NCBI GenBank assembly: GCA_019455325.1
Contig: JACFMQ010000005.1
Location: 207,017 to 271,016, forward strand
Reading direction: 5' to 3'
DNA length: 64,000 nt
Origin: Rhodocyclaceae bacterium
GTDB taxonomy: Bacteria > Pseudomonadota > Gammaproteobacteria > Burkholderiales > Rhodocyclaceae
Shown: positions 1 to 8,344 of the stretch, piece after piece
Position numbering within the stretch: the first letter of the stretch is position 1
Layout: each line of letters begins with the position of its first letter
The notes under the pieces: model-generated
What the model saw: only the letters and a program-made list of their open reading frames with translations
What the model was told of the DNA's origin: nothing
Database searches by the model: none
Made by a program: the position numbers and the translations under genes

Positions 1-3000
1 CTGGTCGCGCTCGCCGAATCGCTGCGCACCGGCGAGGCGCCGAAGCCGGCGCCGGCCGCCGGGCCTGTCGAGGCGACTGCGCCGGTTGCGGTCGACGAAA
101 CTCCGGTCGACGCGGATGCCGCCCCGCTCGCAGCGGACGGCGGCGCGTCGCCGGCGTCGAACGTCGTGCACGCCGACTTCGGCCGCCGCGAGCCGGCGTC
201 CGCCGAGGCCGATGGACTGCCGGAGCCGCCGGCGGACGATGCCGCGGAAACCGCCGGGGCGCCGCACGAGCCCGCTCCGACGGACGTCGCCACGCCGTCG
301 CCGGCGCGCGGCGCCAGCCTCGGCATTTCGCCGACGCTCTACGACATCTTCCTCGAAGAGGCGCGCACCCACGTGGCGACGCTGCGCCGGGAATTCGCCG
401 CCTTCGCCGCCGACCCGTGGCAGCCGACGCCGTTCCCGATGGCGCGCGCCGCGCATACCCTCGCCGGCATCTCCGGCACGGTCGGCATCGCCGCCGTCAA
501 CCGCCTCGGCGCGACCCTGGAGCACGCGCTGCTGCGCCGCGAGACGACCGAGCATCCGGAAAGCGCCGACGGCGTGGCCGTCGTCGGCCAGGCCATCGAC
601 GCCCTCGCGTCGATGATCGAGGACGTCGCCGAGGAGCGCCCGCCCGAGGCGCAGCCGGCGCTGCTCGACGCGCTGGCCGCGCTCTACCCGCCGGCGGCGC
701 ATGCCGCGGCCGGCCCGGAAGACGCGGCGCCGGCCGAGGCGCCGGTCGTCGACGACGGGCGGACCGCGGCGCCGGCGGCGGCCGGCATCGCCGCCGACCT
801 GGGCGGCGTCCACGACGAAATCGACGAGCAGTTGCTGCCGATCTTCCTCGAAGAGGCGGCCGAGCTCACCGCCGCCATCGACGAGCAACTGCGCGCCTGG
901 CGGGCTGCGCCCGACGACGCGCAGACGCTGCGCGCGCTGCACCGCCTGTTCCACACGCTCAAGGGCAGCGCGCGCATGGCCGGCGCCATGACGATCGGCG
1001 AGATCACCCACGCCATCGAATCGAGCGTCGAGCAGGCCGACAAGGCGGGCGGCGCGGCGCCGGCGCTGATCGACGAGGTCGAGGCGGCGTTCGACGGCGT
1101 CGTGCACCTCGTCGAGCGCCTGCAGCGCGGCGAGACGCCGGCGCCGGCCGAGCCTGGCCCGCAGCCCGAACCGGCCGGCGAGCCGGCGGCCGAAGCGCCG
1201 CCGGACGAAGCCGCGCCGGCAGCCGTCGCCGGCGACGCCGGCGGCGACGAGGCGAGCGGCCAGAAGGCGGTGATCCGCGTGCGCGCCGACCTCGTCGACC
1301 AACTGGTCAACGAGGCCGGCGAGCTGTCGATCGCGCGCACGCGCATCGAGGGCGAGATGGCCGGCCTGAAGAACTCGCTGCTCGACCTCACGGAAAACGT
1401 CGTCCGCCTGCGCCGGCAACTGCGCGACATCGAGATCCAGGCCGAGACGCAGATGCAGTCGCGCATCGCGCAGAGCGAGGAAGCGCACGCCGGCTTCGAC
1501 CCGCTCGAATTCGACCGCTTCACCCGCTTCCAGGAGCTGACGCGGATGATGGCCGAGTCGGTGAACGACGTCGCCACCGTGCAGCAGAACCTGCTCGGCA
1601 ACCTCGACGAGGCCAACGCCGCCATCCTCGCGCAGGCGCGCATGAACCGGCACCTGCAGCAGTCGCTGATGAGCGTGCGCATGGTGCCCTTCGCCAGCCA
1701 GGCCGACCGCCTGCACCGTATCGTGCGGCAGACGGCGAAGGCGCTCGGCAAGCGCGCCAACCTGGAAATCCGCGGCGGCCAGGTCGAGGTCGACCGCTCG
1801 GTGCTCGACAAGATCGGCGCGCCGCTCGAACACCTGCTGCGCAACGCCGTCGCGCACGGCCTGGAAACGGGCGCGGCGCGGCTCTCTGCCGGCAAGCCGG
1901 AGATCGGCGAGGTGACGCTGACGCTGGCGCAGGAAGGCAACGAAATCATCCTGACCATGGCCGACGACGGCGCCGGTCTCGACTTCGAGCGCATCCGCGC
2001 GCGCGGCGTCGAGGCCGGTCTACTCGCGCCCGACGAGACGCCCGACGAGGGGCGGCTGATCAAGCTGATCTTCGCCCCCGGCTTCTCGACCGCCGACGAG
2101 GTCAGCCAGATCGCCGGCCGCGGCGTCGGCATGGACGTGGTCAAGACCGAGATCGGCGACCTCGGCGGCCGCATCGAGGTGAACTCGGCGCCGGGCCAGG
2201 GCACCACCTTCCGCCTCTACATTCCGCTGACGCTGGCCGTCACACAGGCGCTGCTGGTGCGCGCCGGTGCGGGCGTCTACGCCATCCCGTCGTCGATGAT
2301 CGAGCAGGTGCTGGATCTGAAGGAAGCCTTCCTTGCGCGCATCCGCGAGGCCGGCGAGGCCGAGTGGCTGGGCAACCGCTATCCCTACCGCTTCCTGCCG
2401 CAGCTCCTCGGCGACGCCGCGGCGCTGCCGGAGGCGCGCCGCCAGTACTGGGTGCTGCTGCTGCGCTCCGGCGCGCAGCGGGCGGCGGTGCACGTCGACG
2501 AGCTGCGCGGCAACCGCGAAATCGTCGTCAAGAACATCGGGCCGCAGCTCGCCCGCGTCGTCGGCATCGCCGGCGCGACGGTGCTCGGCGACGGTCAGGT
2601 GGTGCTCATCCTGAACCCGGTGGCGCTCGCCTCGCGCGCGCACGCCGCGCACCCCGGCGCCGCCGCGGCGCCGGCCGAAACCCGGCTGCCGGCGGCGACG
2701 CTGCCGACGGTGATGGTCGTGGACGACTCGCTGACCGTGCGCAAGATCACCGGCCGCCTGCTCGAACGCGAGGGCTACCAGGTGCTGACGGCGAAGGACG
2801 GCGTCGACGCGCTCGAACAGATGCTCGACGTCGTTCCCGACGTGCTGCTGGCGGACATCGAGATGCCGCGCATGGACGGCTTCGACCTGGTGCGCAACGT
2901 GCGTGCCGACGAGAAGCTGAAGCACGTGCCGGTCATCATGATCACCTCGCGCACCGCCGACAAGCACCGCAACTACGCCTTCGAGATCGGCGTGGACCAC

Positions 3001-3081
3001 TACCTCGGCAAGCCCTACCAGGAAGAGGAGCTGCTCGCGCTGGTCGGCGACTATACCCGGGCGAAGCGGCAGCAATCCTGA
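1..3081 (+). CDS. pilL: CheA-type hybrid histidine kinase, PilL/ChpA-like (5' truncated by window edge)
   Basis: The reading frame is open from base 1, so the true start lies left of the window; 1026 residues are visible. In order it shows an Ala/Pro-rich linker, an Hpt-like domain (about residues 110-200, with AHTLAG around His152), a second Hpt domain (about 275-370, HTLKGSAR with His318), another Ala/Pro linker, a CheA dimerisation region (QLVNEAGEL), the ATPase domain (N box near 611, G box GRGVGMDVVK near 706), a CheW-like domain (about 740-870) and a C-terminal receiver (VVDDS near 907, acceptor Asp952). Multiple Hpt domains with a fused receiver are the hallmark of ChpA/PilL, which controls type IV pilus twitching. 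The presence of pilT and pilU in the window fits but is not linked. A different chemosensory CheA hybrid is possible. Confidence 0.85.
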   Translation: MVALAESLRTGEAPKPAPAAGPVEATAPVAVDETPVDADAAPLAADGGASPASNVVHADFGRREPASAEADGLPEPPADDAAETAGAPHEPAPTDVATPSPARGASLGISPTLYDIFLEEARTHVATLRREFAAFAADPWQPTPFPMARAAHTLAGISGTVGIAAVNRLGATLEHALLRRETTEHPESADGVAVVGQAIDALASMIEDVAEERPPEAQPALLDALAALYPPAAHAAAGPEDAAPAEAPVVDDGRTAAPAAAGIAADLGGVHDEIDEQLLPIFLEEAAELTAAIDEQLRAWRAAPDDAQTLRALHRLFHTLKGSARMAGAMTIGEITHAIESSVEQADKAGGAAPALIDEVEAAFDGVVHLVERLQRGETPAPAEPGPQPEPAGEPAAEAPPDEAAPAAVAGDAGGDEASGQKAVIRVRADLVDQLVNEAGELSIARTRIEGEMAGLKNSLLDLTENVVRLRRQLRDIEIQAETQMQSRIAQSEEAHAGFDPLEFDRFTRFQELTRMMAESVNDVATVQQNLLGNLDEANAAILAQARMNRHLQQSLMSVRMVPFASQADRLHRIVRQTAKALGKRANLEIRGGQVEVDRSVLDKIGAPLEHLLRNAVAHGLETGAARLSAGKPEIGEVTLTLAQEGNEIILTMADDGAGLDFERIRARGVEAGLLAPDETPDEGRLIKLIFAPGFSTADEVSQIAGRGVGMDVVKTEIGDLGGRIEVNSAPGQGTTFRLYIPLTLAVTQALLVRAGAGVYAIPSSMIEQVLDLKEAFLARIREAGEAEWLGNRYPYRFLPQLLGDAAALPEARRQYWVLLLRSGAQRAAVHVDELRGNREIVVKNIGPQLARVVGIAGATVLGDGQVVLILNPVALASRAHAAHPGAAAAPAETRLPAATLPTVMVVDDSLTVRKITGRLLEREGYQVLTAKDGVDALEQMLDVVPDVLLADIEMPRMDGFDLVRNVRADEKLKHVPVIMITSRTADKHRNYAFEIGVDHYLGKPYQEEELLALVGDYTRAKRQQS

Positions 3082-3100
3082 GCGGGCTTCGCCCCCTGGA

Positions 3101-3127
3101 AAGGCCGGCCGTTCAGCCGGCCTTTTT
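3101..3127. terminator. bidirectional hairpin terminator between pilL and phrB
   Basis: A 9-bp perfect stem (aaggccggc / gccggcctt) with a 6-base loop is followed by a T-run on the plus strand and preceded by A's that would read as U's on the minus strand. It lies between two convergent genes. Its right arm is also the last codons of phrB (Lys-Lys-Ala-Gly), so the signal is shared with coding sequence. Confidence 0.8.
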
Positions 3128-4534
3128 CACGACCTCGTAGCGGGCCAGCGTTCGCTGGCGCGCGGTATCGTGGTCGATCAACGGTAGCGGGTAGTCGTGG
3201 CCGATCGTCACGCCGCAGGCCGCCTGCTCGGCCGCTGGCATCTGCCACGGCGCGTGCAGCCAGCGCAATGGCACCGTCGCCAGCTCGGGCACGTAGTGGC
3301 GGATGAAGCGGCCTTCCGGATCGAAATTTTTCGACTGCGTCACCGGGTTGAAGATGCGGAACCACGGCTGCGCGTCGCAGCCGGTCGAGGCTGCCCACTG
3401 CCAGCCGCCGTTGTTGGCGGCGAGGTCGAAATCGAGCAGGTGCACGGCGAACCAGCGCTCGCCATGCCGCCAGTCAATGCCGAGATCCTTGCACAGAAAG
3501 GAGGCGGCGACCATGCGCAGGCGGTTGTGCATGTAGCCCGACGCGGCGAGCTGGCGCATTGCCGCGTCGACCAGCGGGTAACCGGTGCGGCCTTCGCACC
3601 AGGCGGCCAGTCCTTCCGGCCAGTCGTCCCAGACGATGCGGTCGTATTCCGGCCGGAAGCTGCGGTCGACGACGTGCGGGAAATGGTCAAGAACCATGAA
3701 GTAGAAGTCGCGCCAGACCAACTCGGCGAGCCAGCAGTCGGCACCTTCGCCGCCTTCGTGCCAGGCGTGCGCGGCGAGTTCACGCACCGAGATCGTGCCG
3801 AAGCGCAGATGCGGCGACAGGTAGGATACGCCCTTCACCGCCGGGAAATCGCGCTGTGCCCGGTAGCGCGAAAGGCGCTCGCGAAAATCGTCGAAGTTCG
3901 CGCGGGCGCCGGACATGCCCGGTACGACGCCGAGCGCGGCCAGGTCGACGGCGGCGAAGCCGATCCCGGCGAGCGGTGGCACGCCGGGCGGCAGCGCTGG
4001 CGCCGCCAGCCGACCGGTGATGCTCGGCCGCGGCGCCAGATCGTCTTCGGCAAGTCGGCGCTGCCAGGCGTTGCGGTACGGCGTGAACACGGAAAACGGC
4101 GTGCCGGCTTGCGTCAGTACGGCGCTGCCATCGAAAATCGACTGGTCGCGCAGAAGTTCGAGCCGGCGGCCGTCGGCGGTGAGTGCGGCGGCGACCGCCG
4201 CGTCGCGCGCCTTCGCCGCCGGCTCGTAGTCGCGACCGGCGAACACTATCGCCGCGCCGAGCGCTGCCGCCAGCGTCGGAATTTCGCGCACCGGGTTGCC
4301 GCGACGGACGATCAGGCCGCCGCCGCGCGCGGCGAGCGCCGCGTCGAGTTCGACCAGCGCGGCGTGGATGAAGGCGACGCGCGCGTCGGTGCGCGTCGGC
4401 AGCGCGTCGAGGATCGTCGCGTCGAAGACGAAGGCGCAGTAAACCGGACCGCCGGCGGCGAGCGCCGCCGCCAGCGGGGCGTGATCGGCGTCGCGCAGGT
4501 CGCGGCGGAACCAGACAAGGGAAGGTGCGTTCAT
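3113..4534 (-). CDS. phrB: deoxyribodipyrimidine photolyase
   Basis: This gene encodes a 473-residue class I CPD photolyase that splits UV-induced pyrimidine dimers using blue light and FAD; E. coli PhrB is of nearly the same length. The N-terminal antenna domain starts with LVWFRRDLR. The C-terminal FAD domain carries the family blocks [26 protein letters not shown] and [18 protein letters not shown]. The start at 4534 (MNAPSLVW) is chosen because it puts the Rossmann strand at the N-terminus; an upstream in-frame ATG at 4609 would overlap the divergent algH gene. The gene is a single transcription unit, convergent with pilL. Confidence 0.93.
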   Translation of the reverse strand: MNAPSLVWFRRDLRDADHAPLAAALAAGGPVYCAFVFDATILDALPTRTDARVAFIHAALVELDAALAARGGGLIVRRGNPVREIPTLAAALGAAIVFAGRDYEPAAKARDAAVAAALTADGRRLELLRDQSIFDGSAVLTQAGTPFSVFTPYRNAWQRRLAEDDLAPRPSITGRLAAPALPPGVPPLAGIGFAAVDLAALGVVPGMSGARANFDDFRERLSRYRAQRDFPAVKGVSYLSPHLRFGTISVRELAAHAWHEGGEGADCWLAELVWRDFYFMVLDHFPHVVDRSFRPEYDRIVWDDWPEGLAAWCEGRTGYPLVDAAMRQLAASGYMHNRLRMVAASFLCKDLGIDWRHGERWFAVHLLDFDLAANNGGWQWAASTGCDAQPWFRIFNPVTQSKNFDPEGRFIRHYVPELATVPLRWLHAPWQMPAAEQAACGVTIGHDYPLPLIDHDTARQRTLARYEVVKKAG

Positions 4535-4595
4535 TGGCGACGGAAGGGCGGCGTCCGGTTTGTCTCGGGGGGATGCGGCGATTAAAATGCCGGAC

Positions 4596-5156
4596 ATGCA
4601 GTCCGTCAATCTGACCGATCACTTCCTCATCGCCATGCCGGCGATGGCCGACCCGTATTTCTCCGGCACCCTCATCTACGTCTGCGAGCACAACGAGCAG
4701 GGGGCGCTCGGCGTCATCGTCAACCGCCCGCTCGACATGACGCTCGCCGCGCTCTTCGAGAAGATCGAGGTGCCGCTGGAGGCGGAGGGCTTCGAGCGCA
4801 TGCCGGTCTATTTCGGCGGCCCGGTGCAGACCGACCGCGGCTTCGTGCTGCACCGCCCGGTCGGCGGCTGGCAATCGACGCTGGCGGTGAACGGCGAGAT
4901 CGCGCTGACCAGCTCGCGCGACGTGCTGCAGTCGGTCGGCCGCGAGGGCGATCCGAGCGAGATCATCGTCACCCTCGGCTATTCCGGCTGGTCGGCCGGG
5001 CAGATCGAGGACGAGCTGGCGCAGAACGCCTGGCTGACGGTGCCGGCGCAGCCGGGCATCCTCTTCGGCACGCCCTTCGAGGGGCGCCTGCCGGCGGCGA
5101 TGAGCGCGCTGGGCATCAGCTTCGCCAACCTCGCCGGGGACGCCGGACATGCCTGA
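4596..5156 (+). CDS. algH: YqgE/AlgH family protein
   Basis: A 186-residue protein of the UPF0301 (YqgE/AlgH) family, whose molecular role is not settled; in Pseudomonas it is named for an effect on alginate. The conserved opening [12 protein letters not shown] and the block [19 protein letters not shown] are present, and the length equals that of E. coli YqgE. The ATG at 4596 matches family N-termini; ATG 4587 is an alternative. It begins the operon algH-ruvX-pyrR-pyrB, a well-known betaproteobacterial order, and overlaps ruvX by 8 bases. Confidence 0.9.
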   Translation: MQSVNLTDHFLIAMPAMADPYFSGTLIYVCEHNEQGALGVIVNRPLDMTLAALFEKIEVPLEAEGFERMPVYFGGPVQTDRGFVLHRPVGGWQSTLAVNGEIALTSSRDVLQSVGREGDPSEIIVTLGYSGWSAGQIEDELAQNAWLTVPAQPGILFGTPFEGRLPAAMSALGISFANLAGDAGHA

Positions 5157-5604
5157 ACCGGCCGGCACCGTGCTGGCCTTCGACTACGGCGAGAAGCGCA
5201 TCGGCGTCGCCGTCGGCGAATCCCTGCTGAAGAGCGCACATCCGCTGACCGTCATCCACGCGCACGCCAACGACGAACGCTTCGCCGCCATCGCCGCGCT
5301 GATCGACGAATGGCGGCCGGTGCGGCTGGTGGTCGGCATGCCGACCACCGCCGACGGTGCGCCGCACGCGCTGGCCGCGCGCTGCACGCGCTTCGGCAAC
5401 CGCCTGCACGGCCGCTTCGGCCTGCCGGTGGCCTTCGCCGACGAGCGCCTGAGCTCGGCCGACGCGGCTGCGCAACTGCGCGCGGCCGGCCGCGACGCGA
5501 GAAGCGCCAAGGCGCACCTCGATGCCGTCGCCGCCCAGCTCATCCTGCAAACCCATTTCGACAGCGAACCCGAAGAGACCCATGTCCACGCGACCCCTAC
5601 CTGA
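5149..5604 (+). CDS. ruvX: Holliday junction resolvase-like protein RuvX (YqgF)
   Basis: A 151-residue RNase H-fold protein of the YqgF/RuvX family, implicated in pre-16S rRNA 5' maturation and proposed as a Holliday junction resolvase. The catalytic first strand [14 protein letters not shown], the DERLSS motif and the final [15 protein letters not shown] helix with its acidic residue are all present. The start overlaps the end of algH, so translation is probably coupled. It also overlaps the 5' end of pyrR by 23 bases. Confidence 0.93.
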   Translation: MPEPAGTVLAFDYGEKRIGVAVGESLLKSAHPLTVIHAHANDERFAAIAALIDEWRPVRLVVGMPTTADGAPHALAARCTRFGNRLHGRFGLPVAFADERLSSADAAAQLRAAGRDARSAKAHLDAVAAQLILQTHFDSEPEETHVHATPT

Positions 5605-6085
5605 CGCCGAGCAGCAGTGCGCGGCGCTGGCCGAGCAACTGCGGCCGCACGTCGGCCGAGAGACGGCCCTGATCGGCATCCACAGCGGCGGCGTCTGGAT
5701 CGCCGAACGCCTGCGCGAACTGCTCGGCATGGCCGACGCGCCGGGCAGCATCGACGTCTCCTTCTACCGCGACGACTTCGCCGAAAAGGGCCTGCACCCG
5801 CAGGTCAAGCCGACCTCGATCCCCTTCGAGGTCGAGGGCCGGCACATCGTGCTCGTCGACGACGTGCTCTACACCGGCCGCACGACGCGCGCCGCGTTGA
5901 ACGAGATCTTCGACTACGGCCGGCCGGCCAAGGTCGAACTGGCCGTGCTCGCCGACCGCGGCGGCCGCGAGCTGCCGGTGGCGGCGCAGTACAACACCTG
6001 GGACGTGACGCTGGCGCCCGGCGAGACGCTGGTGCTGGCGCGCGACGATGACGGGCGGCTGGCGTGGAGGCTCGACCATGAGTGA
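5582..6085 (+). CDS. pyrR: PyrR-type uracil phosphoribosyltransferase / pyr regulator
   Basis: A 167-residue member of the PyrR family. The PRPP loop [16 protein letters not shown] is intact, so uracil phosphoribosyltransferase activity is expected. In Bacillus PyrR also controls attenuation by binding pyr mRNA; in Gram-negatives a regulatory role is less clear, and I saw no obvious PyrR-binding anti-terminator here. The start [12 protein letters not shown] at 5582 follows directly on the end of ruvX. The gene overlaps pyrB by 8 bases. Confidence 0.9.
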   Translation: MSTRPLPDAEQQCAALAEQLRPHVGRETALIGIHSGGVWIAERLRELLGMADAPGSIDVSFYRDDFAEKGLHPQVKPTSIPFEVEGRHIVLVDDVLYTGRTTRAALNEIFDYGRPAKVELAVLADRGGRELPVAAQYNTWDVTLAPGETLVLARDDDGRLAWRLDHE

Positions 6086-7049
6086 CGCGCGGCGCAATCC
6101 GCAGTTGAACGCCAACGGCGAACTGACCCACCTGCTGTCCACCGAGGGTCTGCCGCGCGAGGTGCTGGTGCACATCCTCGACACCGCCGCGTCGTTCATG
6201 GAGGTCTCTGCGCGCGACGTGAAGAAGGTGCCGCTCCTGCGCGGCAAAAGCGTCTTCAACCTCTTCTTCGAGAACTCGACGCGCACGCGCACGACCTTCG
6301 AGATCGCCGCCAAGCGGCTCTCCGCCGACGTGCTCAACCTCGACATCACGCGCTCGTCGACGGCCAAGGGCGAGACCCTGCTCGACACCATCGACAACCT
6401 GTGCGCGATGCACGCCGACATGTTCGTCGTCCGCCACGCCGCCTCCGGCGCGCCCTACCTGATCGCCGAGCACCTGGCGCGCGTCGGCCGCAACGACATC
6501 CACGTGGTGAACGCCGGCGACGGCCGGCACGCGCATCCGACGCAGGGCCTGCTCGACATGTACACCATCCGCCACTACAAGGAGGCGTTCGACGGCCTGA
6601 CCGTGGCCATCGTCGGCGACATCCTGCACTCGCGCGTCGCCCGTTCCGACATCCACGCGCTGAACACGCTCGGCGCCGGCGAGGTGCGCGCCATCGGCCC
6701 GCAGACGCTGTTGCCGACGCAACTGGAAAAGCTCGGCGTGCGCGTCTTCCACGACATGGAGAAAGGGCTCGCCGGCTGCGACGTGGTGATCATGCTGCGC
6801 CTGCAGAACGAACGCATGAACGGCGCGCTGCTGCCGTCGGCCGGCGAATACTTCCGCCGCTACGGGCTGACGCCGGAGAAGCTGGCGCTGGCCAAGGCCG
6901 ACGCCATCGTCATGCATCCGGGGCCGATGAACCGCGGCGTCGAGATCGACTCCGAGGTCGCGGACGGGCCGCAGGCGGTGATCCTGCCGCAGGTCACCTT
7001 CGGCATCGCCGTGCGCATGGCGGTGATGAGCATCGTCGCGGGGAACTGA
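6078..7049 (+). CDS. pyrB: aspartate carbamoyltransferase catalytic chain
   Basis: A 323-residue ATCase that joins carbamoyl phosphate and aspartate in the second step of pyrimidine synthesis. The carbamoyl-phosphate motif [13 protein letters not shown], the block [12 protein letters not shown] and the C-terminal [12 protein letters not shown] are present. Length is in the range of the class A (Pseudomonas-type) ATCases that assemble with PyrC'. The start at 6078 overlaps pyrR. Its stop codon lies one base before the ATG of an inserted restriction endonuclease gene, where pyrC' would normally follow. Confidence 0.96.
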   Translation: MSDARRNPQLNANGELTHLLSTEGLPREVLVHILDTAASFMEVSARDVKKVPLLRGKSVFNLFFENSTRTRTTFEIAAKRLSADVLNLDITRSSTAKGETLLDTIDNLCAMHADMFVVRHAASGAPYLIAEHLARVGRNDIHVVNAGDGRHAHPTQGLLDMYTIRHYKEAFDGLTVAIVGDILHSRVARSDIHALNTLGAGEVRAIGPQTLLPTQLEKLGVRVFHDMEKGLAGCDVVIMLRLQNERMNGALLPSAGEYFRRYGLTPEKLALAKADAIVMHPGPMNRGVEIDSEVADGPQAVILPQVTFGIAVRMAVMSIVAGN

Positions 7050-7050
7050 G

Positions 7051-7641
7051 ATGGGTACGGAACTTCTCCCCGATGTCATTCTCGATCACTACGAAGTTCA
7101 TGAGTGGAAGCATGCAACGGCAATCCTTGCCCAGGATTTTCCGGGTGAATGGGAAGACATCATAGATGTACTTTCTGCGTTTCGATTGCATCGAAGCTGG
7201 ATCGAAGTTGGCGGAAAGAATAAATCTGATGTATCGAAGCGGATCGATTCCGAGTTCTACGCACGTGGTTGGGAGGAGAAGCAGTTCGAAACATCTATCG
7301 TTGTAGACGGCCACAAGATCGAGTCGCCGACACACAAAGTAGACTGCTTCAAGAACCGCGTTGCTCTTGAAATCGAATGGAACAACAAGGATCCCTTTTA
7401 CGATCGTGATCTCAATAATTTCCGCCTGCTTTTCGATCTGCGTGTCGCAAGCGTCGGCGTTATCATCACTCGCTGTGACGAGTTACAAAGTGTTTTCAAC
7501 GAACTTGGGCGCGGGTCGAGTTTTGGTAACTCTACGACGCACATGGGGAAATTGCTCCCTCGAATAAACGGCGGTAGTGGCGGTGGTTGTCCACTGCTGG
7601 TGTTTGGTATTACCCGGAGGCTATATGACGAAAACAAGTGA
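7051..7641 (+). CDS. type II restriction endonuclease, BglII/BstYI-like
   Basis: A 196-residue protein resembling the BglII/BstYI family of type II endonucleases. The candidate catalytic set is D98, E107 and E109 in VALEIEWNNKD, with spacings of 9 and 2 that match what I recall for BglII (D84, E93, Q95). The EWNNKDPFYDRDLNNFRLLFD segment is typical of the family. GC content is about 50% against about 70% around it, and codon use differs, indicating transfer. The start codon comes one base after the pyrB stop, with a GGGGA ribosome site inside pyrB. It overlaps the methyltransferase gene by 17 bases. Cleavage specificity is not determinable; a GATC-centred site would be expected from the family (inference). 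Confidence 0.78.
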   Translation: MGTELLPDVILDHYEVHEWKHATAILAQDFPGEWEDIIDVLSAFRLHRSWIEVGGKNKSDVSKRIDSEFYARGWEEKQFETSIVVDGHKIESPTHKVDCFKNRVALEIEWNNKDPFYDRDLNNFRLLFDLRVASVGVIITRCDELQSVFNELGRGSSFGNSTTHMGKLLPRINGGSGGGCPLLVFGITRRLYDENK

Positions 7642-8344
7642 CGCGGTGTTGGCCCGGGCTACAAGCGAATTGATCGAAGTGGCTAATGGCCAGAGATTCT
7701 CGACCATTCTGGCCGATCCTCCGTGGCGATTTCAAAACCGCACCGGCAAGATGGCTCCGGAGCACAAGAGGTTGGCGCGTTACGGAACCATGATTACCGA
7801 CGATATCTGCACGTTACCCGTCGAGTCTATCTCGGCAGAAACGGCGCATCTCTATCTCTGGGTCCCTAATGCTCTGTTGCCGGACGGATTGGAGGTCATG
7901 AGGCGGTGGGGCTTTCAGTACAAAACCAATATCGTCTGGAACAAGGTTCGTAAGGACGGAGGGCCGGACGGGCGAGGCGTCGGCTTCTATTTTCGCAACA
8001 CGACTGAACTGCTGTTGTTCGGTACTCGTGGGAAAAACGCCCGAACGTTGGCACCTGGTCGCAGGCAGGTCAATGTCTTGTGCACGATGAAGCGGGAACA
8101 TTCCCGCAAGCCGGACGAGGCATACGATTTGATTGAGCAATGCAGTTGGGGACCGTTCCTCGAAATGTTCGCCCGAGGTTCGCGTGAAGGCTGGACGACA
8201 TGGGGAAATCAGGCACAAGGCTATTACCCGGACTGGCCGACTTACTCGAATCACTCGCAACAAGCTGCCGCCATTCCGCCAATAGCTGATGAAAATCAGC
8301 AGCGACTATTGTGCAGACAAGCTAAGTACGTCATAGAGACATGA
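7625..8344 (+). CDS. MT-A70 family DNA adenine methyltransferase
   Basis: A 239-residue MT-A70-type methyltransferase with the catalytic DPPW motif at residues 31-34 (ILADPPWRFQN). Such enzymes methylate adenine N6 and often form the modification half of a restriction pair. The start at 7625 has a good GGAGG site and overlaps the endonuclease gene, so the two form an R-M cassette with R first. The stop overlaps the ATG of pyrC' (ATGA at 8341-8344), so pyrC' translation is probably coupled to this gene. GC content is clearly lower than that of the neighbours, as in the endonuclease gene. An RNA methyltransferase is possible but unlikely in this setting. Confidence 0.82.
   Translation: MTKTSDAVLARATSELIEVANGQRFSTILADPPWRFQNRTGKMAPEHKRLARYGTMITDDICTLPVESISAETAHLYLWVPNALLPDGLEVMRRWGFQYKTNIVWNKVRKDGGPDGRGVGFYFRNTTELLLFGTRGKNARTLAPGRRQVNVLCTMKREHSRKPDEAYDLIEQCSWGPFLEMFARGSREGWTTWGNQAQGYYPDWPTYSNHSQQAAAIPPIADENQQRLLCRQAKYVIET

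Noticed and set aside
166-3081. GTG at 166 as the start of the CheA hybrid
   Set aside because: The frame is open and of the same linker composition back to base 1, so the gene begins outside the window.
4535-4609. Upstream ATG at 4609 as the photolyase start
   Set aside because: It would overlap the algH start and add residues before the conserved first strand; 4534 gives the family-standard N-terminus.
7051-8344. Insertion sequence or transposon carrying the R-M genes
   Set aside because: No transposase, terminal inverted repeats or target duplication could be seen at either border.
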